A DNA stretch of 64,000 nucleotides from Istiophorus platypterus (lineage: Eukaryota > Chordata > Actinopteri > Istiophoriformes > Istiophoridae). The translations under genes and the position numbers were made by a program. The notes under the pieces were generated by a model that made no database searches, was not told the DNA's origin, and worked only from the letters and a program-made list of their open reading frames with translations. Positions 25,519 through 38,328 of this stretch are shown piece by piece (position 1 is the stretch's first letter; each line of letters starts with the position of its first letter). The stretch covers positions 1,504,439 through 1,568,438 of the forward strand of contig CM029116.1 in assembly GCA_016859345.1 (NCBI GenBank). The letters run 5' to 3'.

Positions 25519-25651
25519 TGGGGGGGTCGGTGTTGGTGATGGGGGGGTCGGTGTTGGTGATGGGGGGTCGGTGTTGGTGATGGGGGGGTCGGTGTTGGTG
25601 ATGGGGGGGTCGGTGTTGGTGATGGGGGGGTGGTGTTGGTGATGGGGGGGT
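25519..25651. repeat. 21-bp G-rich minisatellite
   Basis: About six head-to-tail copies of a unit containing a run of 6-7 G followed by TCGGTGTTGGTGAT. The repeated G runs could form G-quadruplexes. Confidence 0.95.
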
Positions 25652-25800
25652 GCGGGCGTCTCAGCCGTTTTCGATGAAACGCGTGTAAAAACGCACGCAC
25701 ATGGCGACAGACTGAAACCACGTCATAATCACGGCCAGGCGTCCGCGTGCGAAATGAGAACGAGGCCGTTAGAGAGAGCAGCTATTATCATTATCATTAT

Positions 25801-25828
25801 TGTTGTTGTTGTTGTTGTTGTTGTTGTT
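25801..25828. repeat. (TTG)n microsatellite
   Basis: Nine TTG triplets, preceded by ATT/ATC triplets. Confidence 0.95.
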
Positions 25829-26584
25829 ATCTCCAGTGAAGAGGTTACAGGTTTGAAGGGAGGAGTATGTCAGCCCCCCCGACACACACACACACACACA
25901 CACAATAGACAAGGGGGCTGCTTGTTGGGAATTTGGCGCTTCACTTGTTTTGCTCAATGAGGATTTCACTGTGGAGTCCTCTCACTGATGATGATGATGA
26001 TGACGATGAAGAGGAAGCCCCTTTATCCGCCGTCGGTTACTATTATTCTGGTTATTATAACCCTGGTGTATCGATCATGTAACGGTCTCGGGGACCTTGC
26101 CCCTTGTGCAGTGTGTGTGTGAGAGAGAGTGTGTGAGATGTACGCGTCTCCCAATGGCGCAACACACACACACTCGGCCGTCTATTGTTTGCCCCGCGTG
26201 AATCTAGCGGCGGAAAAACACCTTCAAATCGGCTCGTTGGCGCAAATTAATCGGCTCACGTGCGTCGTCGGCGGTGAGAGAGGCGCGGGGGTATTTTTAT
26301 ATGTCGTTGCCATGGAGACTTCCAGTGTGTCTCCAACGGGTCTAGTCAGCAGTAAAGTCTGGTGACCTTCTCCCTGCTCCGTGTTTTCATCAGTCTCCTC
26401 CATAATATTCAAATTTAATTTAAAAACATGTATCTGGATGTTGTCGGGTCTCCGTTAATAAATCACAGAATCCTCCAGAAATCTATGTTTCTTTTATAAT
26501 TTTTGTCTGTTTTTGGAAAAGAAAAGAAAAGGAGCAAACGAATAAAAACACGTCGCCATATTAGAAGGTTTTTTTCTGCCCCCA

Positions 26585-26660
26585 AAATGGAGGGGGAGGA
26601 GGCTGACGGAGGCTCATTAGCAATGCAAATTAGGGTTGTTCTTCTTCAACGGGGGCTCGG
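26585..26660. other. candidate conserved non-coding block with octamer
   Basis: It contains GGCTCATTAG directly followed by CAATGCAAATTAGGG, with a perfect POU octamer ATGCAAAT at 26623-26630 and adjoining homeodomain words. It is complex, non-repetitive sequence. Regulatory role is inferred. Confidence 0.3.
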
Positions 26661-26858
26661 GCACCTGCTGTCTCGAGCATGCGCGCGCAACTGGATGGCT
26701 GACTGGCTTCTACCCCCCCCCCCGCCCCGCCCCCTATGGCCTCGTGAGCGCGCTTTTCCTCCCTCCTTCCCCCCATTAGAATTATGCTCTATTTCCACGG
26801 CGCGCACACGCTGCTGGAGCTTTGGCGGATGAAACGCATACACACACACTTGTATATG

Positions 26859-26906
26859 TGTGTGTATGTTTATATATATATATATATATATATAAACATA
26901 CACACA
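26859..26906. repeat. 48-bp perfect palindrome around (TA)n
   Basis: The left flank TGTGTGTATGTTTA is exactly mirrored as TAAACATACACACA around a 20-bp TA core, so both strands read the same over 48 bp. It can extrude as a cruciform. Confidence 0.95.
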
Positions 26907-27919
26907 GAGGAAGATGGCAGCTGGAGTGCTCTTCTCTCCTCCTTTAAAATTGTTTGTGTGTATGTGTGCGTGCGTGTGTGTGTGTGTTTCATCCACCAAA
27001 ACCTTCAACATAAAAGGAGGAAAGGAAAGGAGGAGGACAAGGAGGCGAGGGAGGAGAGGAGTGGAGGAGGGAGATTTTAAAGGGGAAAGATAAAAGAAAC
27101 ATGAGGTGACAAGTTTAAAGCAGGATGGAAAAGGGGGAGAAAGGTGGAGGGGGAGGTAACACTTTAACCCCCATTCAGCCTCCTTAAGCACTATATCAAT
27201 ATTTAACTCATTATAATAAGGCTATAAGCAGAAATAAGGACAAGTCACATATTTTTGAAGCCTCATTCTTTATTATTACACCGGAGCTTTATTGCATCGT
27301 CTGTGTATACACCAGCCTCAGTGTGTGACGGTGCACAGGACGAGTTGTAGCCTTAACAGTGTAATAAACACTTAAACCCCTTTACAGCTGCATTATGTGC
27401 ATTATTAAAAATATTCATTGAAGGTTTTGTAGCTTAAAGCAAAGTGTTACCGCTGTTCTGTTTTATTTGATGCTGGGGACATGAAAGGTGAAAATAGCAA
27501 AACAGACAAATTGTTAAAAAGTAAAGCAGCAGTAAAGGTTTTTGTGCGAAATATTAATCTGTTAACTGGTTAAAACTCTGATAAATATAGTTGTTACAGT
27601 GGAGTAGACCTGTACATAATAATAAAATAGGGGAACTCAAGATAAGAGCCTCAAACATGCACTGAAGTAGAGTAGTAAATGTACTTAGTTACGTTGCCTG
27701 TAGAGATGATTTTCAGCCCTCCTCTATCATTCTGCAGCAGCGACCGAAAACATCTGGATTTCTCTGATCCCTGAACAGTTTGTTCACAGGAGGTTTAACA
27801 GGTGGTCTAGACCACCCTGGGTCCGACTTGACAACAAGCGTCGGGCAGGACAGGAAACGCTTCATCCGCTGGTCTGGGACGCCGAACGAGACGACGGCAA
27901 AAATTCGGGTACGCAAAGG

Positions 27920-28780
27920 TCAGAGGGGAAAAGAAATGGCGGGAGACGAGTGGAAGGAAGAAGACAGGATGAAAAAAAGACAGTGGACAGAAGATATAAA
28001 CAAGAAAAAGTAAAAAGAGATTAGTAATGGTGAGAGGGGGAGAGAATAAAGAAGGATGAGACAGGAGAGGAGATGAAGAGGAGAGAAAGATCAATGATGG
28101 ATTGAAAGGGATGAGACAGGAGAGGAAAATGTGCAAAAGAAAAGAGGAAGAGAGGCGGAGAGGAAGGCAGGACAAATGAAAGGGTGCAGGAGACGAGAGA
28201 GGAGACAGGAGACGGAAAAGACCAGAGAAACAGGGAGAAGGAAAGAGAAGAGGTTAGAAGGAGGAGAGGAGACAAAATAAAAGGGAAAGAGGAAGGAGGA
28301 CAAAGGAAAGGGACAAAGTCAGGAGAGAAGATGGAGGGAGAGAGGTGGACAACTGGAGGGAAAAAAAGAGATAAAGGAAGGAACCAAGGAGACGTGGGTG
28401 GTGGAGGACAAGACGTCTTCAGGAGGAGAATGGAGGATGTGAAGAAATGAATGCGACAAGAGGAATTATGGAAGGCGGAAAGGAGGGAAGGAAAGGAGGA
28501 AGAAAGGAAGCGGAAGTGAAGGAGGACACTATAAAGGACATGAGCAGAAAAGTGGAGGAAAAGAAAGGAAGGAAAAAAGAAAGGAAGGAGATGGAAAGAA
28601 GATGACAGATGCATGAAAGGAGAGGAGGAAAGAGGAGAAAATGAGTAAGAGGACAAAGATGGGACAGGAGGAGAATAAATGGAGGCAAACCAGGGGGTTG
28701 TGGACAAATTAAACATGGAGGAGATTCTGGGTCTGTTAGGGATGATGGAGGAGGAGGAGGAGGAGGATGCCGCATGAAGC
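27920..28780. repeat. polypurine tract
   Basis: About 850 bp in which the + strand is nearly all A/G, as irregular GGAGAGGAAAG words. A shorter similar patch lies at 27010-27155. The long antisense frame across it (28021-28884) is Ser/Phe/Pro composition only. Confidence 0.92.
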
Positions 28781-29542
28781 TGACCAGGAAAAACCAGAGG
28801 AGCGAAGGAGGGAAAACGGCTGTAGAGGCGTCGAGCGCGTGGGGGGGGTCCGTACCGTCCAGGTCCTTCCTCCGTCCCTTCCACATCACATGCGCATCAT
28901 GAGGGATTTTAAAATCCAGTAAAACACAGAACAACCGGCGTGGAGAAGCAATTCAGTCCACTCTCATGCAGGTTTATCACCCGTTGCCTCGACCTGTCTT
29001 CACCTTACCTCGACCTGGGGGGGTTAGTCTCCCTGATTACATGACGGAGTAATGATGGTGCAGAAAATAGTCTAATGCATTTGAAAATGATGGGAAGTCT
29101 TTTTTTCTAAAAATCAGACCAATAAAATATCTAATTTTCTAAATGGGAGACCAGGACTCGGCCCATTTCCCCATATGTGAGTGATGTAATCAGTGGGCTA
29201 CGGTTTAACCCCCCAGTATTTTTAACATTTAACATTTAAAGGGAAGCCCCCCCCCCAAAGAGACCATTCATCAGAGGGGGTTCGCCACCCAGATTAGCTG
29301 GTTGATAACAAAGCAACAGTCTCAACAAACATCTGGCGTTTACTGAGTCGAACGTTTTCTCTAGATTCTTAAATTAACCTCATTGCACTGAGAGAAAATG
29401 AACGTGATCTGGTTTCATTTAAGTTTCCTACGAAACCTTTTTCGCTTTCTCAGTATCGTCGTATATGAACGTAATTCTTAGGAGACAGAGCTGAAAATAA
29501 GAACCTGTGGGAAAACGCTGTATACCAACGGTTTTAGGAACG

Positions 29543-29598
29543 TTTCGCCTTTGACCCCAACATCACCTGGTTTCGCCTTTGACCCCAACATCTCCTGG
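29543..29598. repeat. 28-bp tandem duplication
   Basis: Two adjacent 28-bp copies beginning TTTCGCCTTTGACCCCAACA differ by a single base. Confidence 0.95.
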
Positions 29599-30099
29599 TT
29601 TCTCACAGTCAGCATTCTTTTTCTTTTTCTTGATAAATCACCTGGCGTTAAATGATGGGTGGCAGCAAGCGTCTCGTCTGCTGTTGTACCGTCAGACGAA
29701 CAGTTCATCAACGGAGGATGGATGGATGATTTGGGGGGGTTCAGGGGTCAAAAGTCTTAAAACGTTAAGTTTCATACATGTAAATGCATCTTGAATCTTT
29801 TGTGTCTTTGCATCTGTGGAGAAACCTGTTGCTGAGAAAAAACAAGTGGTTTCAAGGATCAACGAACGATCGAATACCAGAAATAATTTTTGGCGCAGCC
29901 CCGCGGCCGATTCCTGTTTCTCATCCGGATCCCCGGCTGGACGGCGTGGTCCATCCGTGTTCCCGCCCACATCCAGGTGACACGGGGCCCAGTTTAGACG
30001 CTGCACAGCAAACAGGAAGAGATGATTCGACCGGGAAATAAAACACAGGAAAAAAGACTCTGCTGGAAAGACTTAGAAGATAACATCAAATCAGTATTA

Positions 30100-30525
30100 A
30101 GCTACACAGACGGATAACGTGGCCATGGATAAAATATTTAGCTGGCTTTCCAAATCACCCCCCCATCTCCATTGCCCTATGTGTGTGTGTGTGTGTGTGC
30201 ACCCCCCCCCAAATCCTAACTGGCATGCCTGTTCACTGTGGAAAACAGGGTCAGGCGGGAGAAAAAAGAGAAAGCGAGAGCGAGCACATGATGGGCAGAT
30301 AAAGGCTTGTCTGTGTCTGAGGGAGAAGAGAGCGAGGAGGATGAGAGGAGCAGCAGGAGGAGGAGGAGGAGGGCGGCAGCGCGATGAAGGGGCCTCTCTG
30401 TTGAAGGAGGGAGCCGCGGCTCTATAGAGGGCTCCCATGGCCGACAGAAACAAGGCATTTAGTCTGTGAGTCGGCCTCTGTAACGCCATAATAGGCTCTT
30501 ATAATGATGCCACTATGGACAGGGA
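30100..30525. other. candidate conserved non-coding block
   Basis: The ends of this stretch are complex and AT/GC balanced: GGATAAAATATTTAGCTGGC at the left, and ACAAGGCATTTAGTCTGTG through CCATAATAGGCTCTTATAAT at the right. They flank a GT repeat and a GAG-rich insert. The look is that of an enhancer interrupted by simple repeats. Confidence 0.2.
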
Positions 30526-33469
30526 GGAGGGAAAAAAAGAAAAACACAGAATGTCCCTTTAAACCAGGGGGCTCGTTGTGAGGAATGCCTATGGTCGGAT
30601 GGAGCTGGATGAGCTGCCGGTTTGGTTGGTTGGTAGGAACAAGAGAAGGACTGACCCAGGGGAGGGTCTAGAGCCTGGACCAGCACGGACCCTGTTTGAG
30701 GCTGTCACGAGTCCGAACCCACCTAAAACCAGAATTTCTACTGTGATCCTGACTAGGTTTTAACGGTGATGGATTGTTGGGGGACAGACAAATGAAAGGC
30801 TTTGGATTTGGGGTTTCGTCAGGGAGCTCGGGTTTAGAAAGGTAGAAACTAGAGGCGGATGTTCAGGGGTCAAGTGTTTCCTGGAACAGAAAATGGCGGC
30901 GGCAGGGTCGGCCTGGGGGATCTCGGTCCACGATGCATGATTTCAGTCATCCAGCCGATTTGAAGCTTCTTGTCTCGTGTTGATAGTTCTGGAGGTTTCC
31001 CCGCAGCTTTGGTTTCCTCAGAAAATGAGCCGGAATTAGGACAAACGATGAAAAATCATCAGGCTGAAACAAAATCAGACGGAGAAGGTGATAAAAAGTA
31101 AACTATTCAATCCTCACCTGAACACAGATTCATCATTTTTAGTTGTTTACCAGGTCAAAAGACAAAACCTTGGTTGGAAACTGTAAAAAAAACCAAAACA
31201 AAACACAAACAACGCGATGACTTGCTGCTGTTTTATGTGATCAGGAGAGTTTTTGTTGTTAATTATGTGAGATGTGAAATTCACCTTTTGATTGAAACAG
31301 TCATCAACAACTGAATCAAAAATGAAAACAGTCGTCGGCCAGGTCGGAGTCATTGGATCTGGAGAATCAGTTTCCCGCTTTGAGCCTTTCCAGCCCCGTC
31401 ACAACCTCAGGGGTCGATACAAAGCTTGTATCGGCCCTCAGGTGCGAGGCGAGGACGGTTCCATCCAGTCCAGTCTGCACTCAGTACCAGGTTCTGTAGG
31501 ATCCTGGGGGGTAGCCTCCATACATACGGTACCTCTGTAATGCCTTCATTTTCACCACAAGCCCAAAAACCAGAGTAATGAGGTGCTCACGTCCCCGACT
31601 CAGTCATATTTAACCCTCTCACCGACGGTCGGACAGGTCGAAGGTCCAGGAGGTCGTCCTGTAGAACCTGGACTTAACCAGCAGTCTCTGCTGCTCGCGG
31701 GCCCTTGTGCATTTCATAACCTGTGCCGGTCCTTCAGCTTCTTGTTAGAAACCTCGAGGAAGCCAATGTCTGACTGGAGAAAAGCTTCCAGTAGATACTT
31801 GTTACCTGGCAACCTCATGGGTAAACTTTTTATTAAAAGTGTCAGAGAGAGGAGGTGGTTCAACGGGAAGCGGGTCAGCAGGGTCCAAGGTTACAGAGGC
31901 ACGGAAATTGACTCATGAAGACCTGGCCCGGGTCTCGTGACCGGTCCAACAGCTTCCTCACAGGAGTCAGATCATTCAGAAAAATAAAGCAAAGTTCTTA
32001 ACAGGACGCTGATCGATAACAAATTCGACACAAACATTTTTTTCTGGGTGTGTCTGGACACTTGTCATATGATCTGGACACGGCTCTGACATCGGCGTCT
32101 CGGTGGACACTCGGACCCCCGGCAGTGTCTTTGATGGACCAGCGGTTCTGTTCTCAGTCAGACCAGCACCAGTCCTGCCGAGTTCACGTGGAGACCAGTT
32201 CCCCGGCGCCTGATGCGTCTTGTTCTCGGTGTTTTCATGTTTTGGGGTGTTTGTAGCCTGTGGTTCTCGATGGCTCGGGGGGAACCCGTCAGCGCCGTTT
32301 CCGCGCTCAGCACCGTCGCCACTGCAGAGCGAGTGGATGAAAGCGAAGGATGCGGCCGGGGACGGCAGCGCCTGGCGTGTGCGACCAAATGTATGTCGCA
32401 CTCAGCTCGCATGGACGTTCAGATTAGTGTGTTTGCGCTCTGAAGATGTTGTAGCCGAAGTGCTGCCCTGTGTGTGTGTGTGTGTGTGAGTGTGTGTGTG
32501 TGTGTGTGTGAGTATGTGTGTGTGCGTTTACCAGAGGACTTCCTTCACATGTAAACTTGTGTGAGGGCTTCGCATGCAGCCTCTCCTGATCCCTCGATGG
32601 ATTTAACAGGCTTAAGTCAAGTGTCATGTAATTTGAAACTTCGTTGCTCCCTGCAGGGAAAATCCTGTTTTCACTCGACCCCTCTGTTCCCAGGGGTCGG
32701 AGGTCGGGGGTGAAGGTCGGCCGCAGAGCAGAGCCCCAGCGCGCGGGACACAGGGGCACGTCGGCCCGGGGAGTCTTTTGTTGTTTGTTGGCTCGGGGAC
32801 GGTTTCTACTTGTTTGTGTCATCCAGCACCGGTGGTGTGTTAAAGGCACAATCTGTCATTTATATTAAACAGAGGACAGCGCTCTGCCGCCAATATACAG
32901 GCCGTGTCCAAACATTCGACCCGTGGGTCCCAAACGCCGAAATTAAGTCAAACTGTTAAAAAATGTAGGCGGGGGATAAATGTTAGAGCGCCCTTGACCC
33001 ATCCTTGACACCCCCCCACACTCTGGGAAACGCCTCGGGAGGACGAGATCGATGTCTCCAATGTCTTCTGAGAAAGCGCTGACTCCTCCTCTTTAGGTCA
33101 AACTGTTGTCAGGCAGCGGCGAGTCTCCGCCTCTCATTGTTTGTTCATGTAGTTGGAGGAAATTACAATATTTCACTTGATTTTTTTAATGAATTTTTAC
33201 ATGGGGCTTTCACGGCGGTCTCCTTGACCACATTTCCATGGCATGATATTCTTCTTCCTTCCTTCCTGAGAATTGTGAGGCTTCATCTTTCTTTCTTCTT
33301 CCCCTGAATAATCAGGATCAAACACTCAGCTTGTGAACCGACACTCAGAAAATCTTGCTCACCTTTTTTTTTCCTAAGGAAATGAGCTGAAAATAAATGG
33401 ACCCTGTTGCACATGAAAGCATTTCCAAAGCAGCCCCCCCCCCAACACCCACCCACCCACTCATGATGC

Positions 33470-33720
33470 AAAACTACGACAGCAGGGATAATTAGGGAAT
33501 TGTATTTTGAAAATATAGGTCTGCATGGTAATTAGGGCACATAAGCAAATTAAAAAAATCCTTCAATTCAGCTCAGTGTTCGAGAGCCGCAAAGAAGACT
33601 TCAAGGCTTCGGGGCAGATGTTGAGAAAGGAATTTTACAACTGTCTGTGGATTTTAAAAAAATCACACACACATTAAGTCTCCACAGGGCCGTGACATCT
33701 GCAGTAGTGAAATAACAGCA
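33470..33720. other. candidate conserved non-coding block
   Basis: AT-rich but complex. GGATAATTAGGG and GGTAATTAGGGC are two paired TAATTAG sites 50 bp apart, followed by AAGCAAATTAAAAAAATCC. The clustered homeodomain words and lack of repeats suggest an enhancer. Confidence 0.3.
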
Positions 33721-34894
33721 ATAAAACAACCTACAACAATGCCACTAAAAAGATCAGGGAGAAAAACAACAAAAAGTTTTTTATTCATTTTACTCCCATT
33801 AACATTTCACTCCAAAAACCGGAAGTTAGACAGTTTTCCTGTCACCGGATTCGACCAAAACCTGAAACGAGAAGCTGCTGCCGGTGGATTCGTGGCAAAT
33901 CGATCAAATGATCAATTGATCCCATAACTGTAGCCGCTTTCCACACTCAGACTTGGAACTGATGCGCAGATTTGAGCGGCAGCATTTATGTCGCGTCGCG
34001 TAGTTTTATGTTCACAGATCAAATCACCACAGGAATGTTTCTGGAACCGGGACGAATGTTAGATCACAGTAGATCTGGATCCTAGGGATCATGCTATTTA
34101 TTTCCATTTTTATAAAATGATCACAAAACTGTCCTGGTTCTAGTCCGGTCTCAGTACGTTCTGACCCTCTTGGTCTGTTTGTGGCTCTTAGCCCTGAGCC
34201 ACAAGAGGAACTGTCCAGCTGTGTGTGTGTGTGTGGGGGGGGCATTCTTCACTGCAGATTAATCCAATATTGAGGGTGAGTATTTCAGCTGCAGGACTGT
34301 GTTTGTGTGTGTGTGTGTGTGTGTGGGATTGAGTCAGAGCAAACCACAGTGTGGTTTCTTTGGACAACAACGGGGCATCTATGGTTCAGAGGAGTCAGAC
34401 ACATCAGGTTTTGATACTCAGACAATATTGGTTGGCAGGAGACGTTCATTGTTGGTTTCAGTTGTCTCACGGGAATAATTAGTGTCAAGAAAAATCTAGA
34501 ATATCAGCAGACGTAATTGGATAGAACAGAGCGTCCGACATGAACAGAGGCTGAATTTCAGATGCCGATGTGATGATGTGTCGTCGCGTGGGCTGAATCC
34601 TGTTTAAATTGGCCGCTCTCCTGGCTCTGGATTAGACCTGGTCTTAATACCTTCACACTAAAAGGCCTGTCCGTTCCCTCCGGGGGCAATCTGCTGCAGG
34701 AACACAACACGGGCCTTAATCCACCGCGACCACGACGACAGCAGCAGCAGCAGCAGCAGCGGTTTATCTGGCCGAGACTCACCAAGGCACTCAGCGCCGA
34801 GTCGCCGTCGCCGCGCCACACCGGGCTTCCGCTCGTCCTCGCTGCGTGCCAATGTTTCACAAACCGTCAGGTTATCCCAGGTCCAGCGAAAACC

Positions 34895-35115
34895 CATGTA
34901 CAGTGCTTAAGAATGAGTGCTAAAAGTGAGGGGAAAGGATTAGACGGAGGAGGCGGCCAAGAAATGATTTAGCCCCGGTTCAGCATCGCGCAGCCGCGTC
35001 TGGCAGCCATCTTTGTTTGGGTCAAAGCGGGAGCGGCTTGTGAATGAGGTCTGTAACAGCAGCGGGATGCCACAGACCGGTGCCAGCAGGATGAGCTGAT
35101 TGACAGAGATTGGAT
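34895..35115. other. candidate conserved non-coding block
   Basis: Complex sequence with CCATCTTTGTTTGGGTCAAAG (Sox/TCF-like words), GCTGATTGACAGAGATTGG and GAAATGATTTAGCC. No open frame of interest. Confidence 0.2.
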
Positions 35116-36529
35116 CAAAGCCTTTTTTTTTTTTAAACCAATTCATCGTCTACAAAGCAAAATGTCAGACACTCTTTGGTCCCAATGGAAATCTGCTGTT
35201 TTCCTCTTCGTAAACTGAATAATTTGGGTGCCTGACCAATACATCTTGACGTCAACAGTTGGCTTCATAATCCATCAGATGTTTGGTCTGCAAAATGTCA
35301 GAACAGAGAAAGATCCCTTCCAAAATTTCTCAGGGAGACAACCTCAAAAATCTCGTTTATTCCGACCGACAGTCCGAAAGCCACGGTACTGAGTTGGCAG
35401 CGGTATAAACAAAGTCCTCACACTGGAGAAGCTCCAGCCAGAGAATGTCTGGCAGTTTTTGCAGAGTAGACCGTGAATTATTAGTCAGAATTGTCGGCAA
35501 TTAAAATTGTTTCCATCTATGGACAAGTTGTTTAAACCCCAATATTAGAGAGTGAATGATTACTGAAAATAATAAGCAGCGGCTTATTAGATAACCGATG
35601 ACTTTGGCATTTTCTCTGTTGAATCAGGTTCTGTGTTCAGTTAGAAAATGACTTCCCGCATCGATCAAATGCTGCTGCTCTGTGCAGAGCGGACAACCGG
35701 GGGGGGGGGGGGGGTCTGGTGGAGCGCCCTGGATTCGCCTTTATCCGATTGGCTCGGAGTCAGTCGTGGCTGTGCACGGAGGCCAGCCAGGGGGGAATGA
35801 AGACGTAATCAGGCTTAATCAGGTAATCAAGGCGATCAATCGACCGTCTAACAAACACCGGGCTTAGCTTCATCTGGGAGGATCTGGGCCTGATCGGCCG
35901 CTCGCCCCAGCAGCTGCACCCTTGTGTGGACGCCGCCCGGCGGCTCTCCGTCCTGTCGGCCCCCTAATGATTACGTCTCCTGTCGAGGTGCAAAAGCAGC
36001 TGCGGAGCAGATGATGAGGCCGTTGATGCTCCAAGGTGGAGAGGCGACAATGCAGGACGGCGTCCCGAGAGACGGCGCCGTGCCGGCGGTGGGTTCGGTT
36101 CTCCGAGACAAGACTGCGGCCTGTCTCCTCTAAAACCTCCTGAGCAGGTCTATGTGATATTTTGCAGACACCTTGGTCTCGAGCCAGGGAACAATTGATT
36201 AGATGTTTCCGGTGATTTGGAGCCAGGATTTTTGTTGGGCGGCCGAGGAAGTAAACCAGGCTTCGGTCTCCATCTCTACAGGAACCTTTTTCAAAGCAGA
36301 TAAGAATGGAAGGAATCAGGCTGAGGGTTTTTTTCCGGATGTAACAGGAAGCTGGATTTTTGTTGAGGTTTTCCTTCTCATTGTCAATCTGTGGTATCTC
36401 TGACAGCCTCGGGTCAGATTTCAATCTGGTCCCCACTGGTGGCTAAATGGAAACGACCAAACGTGGGCTGAGCGGTGTTCAATCTAACCCTGCAGCCACA
36501 GCCTGGTCCTCACCCGGGTGACGTGATGG

Positions 36530-36770
36530 AAATGGTTACTTACTTTTCTCAGGGTTTCTTATTTAACGGCTGACTGAACAAACTCCTGTCACATAGAGTT
36601 AATAATTTGTGTCCTCAATTTTCAAATCATTATCTAAAATTACTAATTCATGCGCCTAATATTTTGCTCCTTCGGGTTAGTTAATCATATGTGTCGGTTA
36701 CCTGACTTCCTTCCTATGGTTAAGAATCTCTACTTGAAATTCTAAAATGTGGTTTGTTTTTTTGCCCCCC
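36530..36770 (+). repeat. long inverted repeat, left arm
   Basis: This 241-bp arm starts AAATGGTTACTTACTTTTCT and ends in TTTTTTTGCCCCCC. It is the reverse complement of 38083-38328 with about six differences visible by eye (five substitutions and a one-base indel), roughly 97% identity. It has no open frame of note. Confidence 0.97.
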
Positions 36771-37812
36771 CTCAAAAAAAAAGTGCCGTGATGCCTTATA
36801 CAAACTTGTGTTGTCACCCTTGGTTTTAAAATGAAACATGAGAGTTTTACACCTTCGGCTAATCACTGAGCAACTGTCAAAAAGAAAAGCTTCATTGAAG
36901 AGCGCCTGACCCCCCCCCCAACATCTGTCCAACAGTAGAATCAAAGTCGCTGCATGAAACAACTTTCCAGAAAAGTGACAGACACGAGATTTTTTTGTTC
37001 AGATCTGCTCATTCTGCTGCCCCCCCCCCAAACCCTTTAACCCCAAAAAGCACTTTGTTCGAAGCACCCTGATGTTGTTTGATGATATATATGATGAGGC
37101 GACACTTAGGCGACCGACACATCAGGCATAAGTGGTGGAAGTTTTAAATTGATTTTAAATGCATTTTTGCTTTAAGAAATGTTTACGTCACATCGATCTT
37201 CCGTGCGCTACAGTTCCTCCGATGCGTCGCGATTAGAGTTGGATTTTGTCGCATTTAGTGCATCGTGCTAATCATAACACTTTGGTCCTGGGAAGCAGGT
37301 TTCCCTCCTCAGATCGTCTCTACGCTGTAATCTTTAATCCCGGTCACAGGACCGCCGTCTGGCTGCGGTGAAAAAACCCAATTCAAGGCCTGGCCCGGTT
37401 ATAAACAGTGTGAAATGAATAGGACCCACTTCGGTCTCGGGCCGGACACGGTTCTGCCCCCCCCTCAATTCCCACGCCAGTGACCGGCTCCCGCCATCGT
37501 GTCGTTCCGGATTGTGATTTGTACACAAGCTTGAAACTGTATTTTAACAAAACAATATTTTTCTGGGCTTGGTAGTTATATATACTGTATGTTTGCTGAT
37601 GAAATTATGTTGAATTAAAGCACAATTAAAACACTTTATCAGGATCAGGTTTTAGTTACATAAGTCATCAATCAACGCAAGAACTTTTTAAAAAAATCTG
37701 ACTGATAATGCAAGATTTCGAAATTTGTAGATGCATTTAGAGGAGGAAATTCAGCCGCTGTGGGCGACCGAAGGTTCAAAGTGAAACGAATGTTAGAGTA
37801 AAAAATCCCCAG

Positions 37813-37825
37813 AGGTCAGAGGTCA
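37813..37825 (+). promoter_or_regulatory. DR1 nuclear-receptor element (AGGTCA G AGGTCA)
   Basis: Perfect one-base-spaced direct repeat of AGGTCA, located in the spacer of the long inverted repeat. Confidence 0.4.
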
Positions 37826-38082
37826 TCTTCCAACTAGCTTGCAGTTGCTTGTGTGCTGTGACTAGTTTTTACATGTTCTCTTCAACCAAAAATCCAACCG
37901 CAACACATTAAATAGCATCGGCTTTCATGAAGAAACACCAGATGCAAAAACTACCGTCAGGAATTCACGGAGCCTGAAAATTAAAATCACAGAGCTTTAT
38001 TCAATCTCTTGTTGTATTAATGCACAGACAGCCCCTGTTAGTGATAATTTACACGTGATTTGTTGTGATTTATTTGACTTTT

Positions 38083-38328
38083 GGGGGGGGGGCAAAAAAA
38101 CAAACCACATTTTAGAATTTCAAGTAGAGATTCTTAACCATAGGAAGGAAGTCAGGTAACCGACAGATATGATTAACTAACCCGAAGGAGCAAAATTTTA
38201 GGTGCATGAATTAGTAATTTGAGATAATGATTTGAAAATTGAGGACACAAATTATTAACTCTATGTGACAGGAGTTTGTTCAGTCAGCCGTTAAATAAGA
38301 ATCCCTGAGAAAAAGTAAGTAACCATTT
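38083..38328 (-). repeat. long inverted repeat, right arm
   Basis: Mirror of 36530-36770 across a 1.3-kb spacer. Both outer edges stop sharply at AAATGG/CCATTT, and both inner edges end in a G/C homopolymer. No matching target-site duplication is obvious in the flanks (GACGTGATGG to the left, GCGTCTAAGC to the right). Confidence 0.97.

Noticed and set aside
25519..25651. Regular repeats as a CRISPR array
   Set aside because: Units are contiguous without unique spacers, and the genome is vertebrate.
28021..28884. 287-residue antisense open frame
   Set aside because: It lies wholly across a polypurine tract. The Ser/Phe/Pro/Leu composition follows from GA-rich DNA, and two other frames are open in the same place.
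36203..36403. 66-residue frame with a hydrophobic C-terminus
   Set aside because: It is isolated, has no splice partners and no recognised domain. This is expected by chance at this length.
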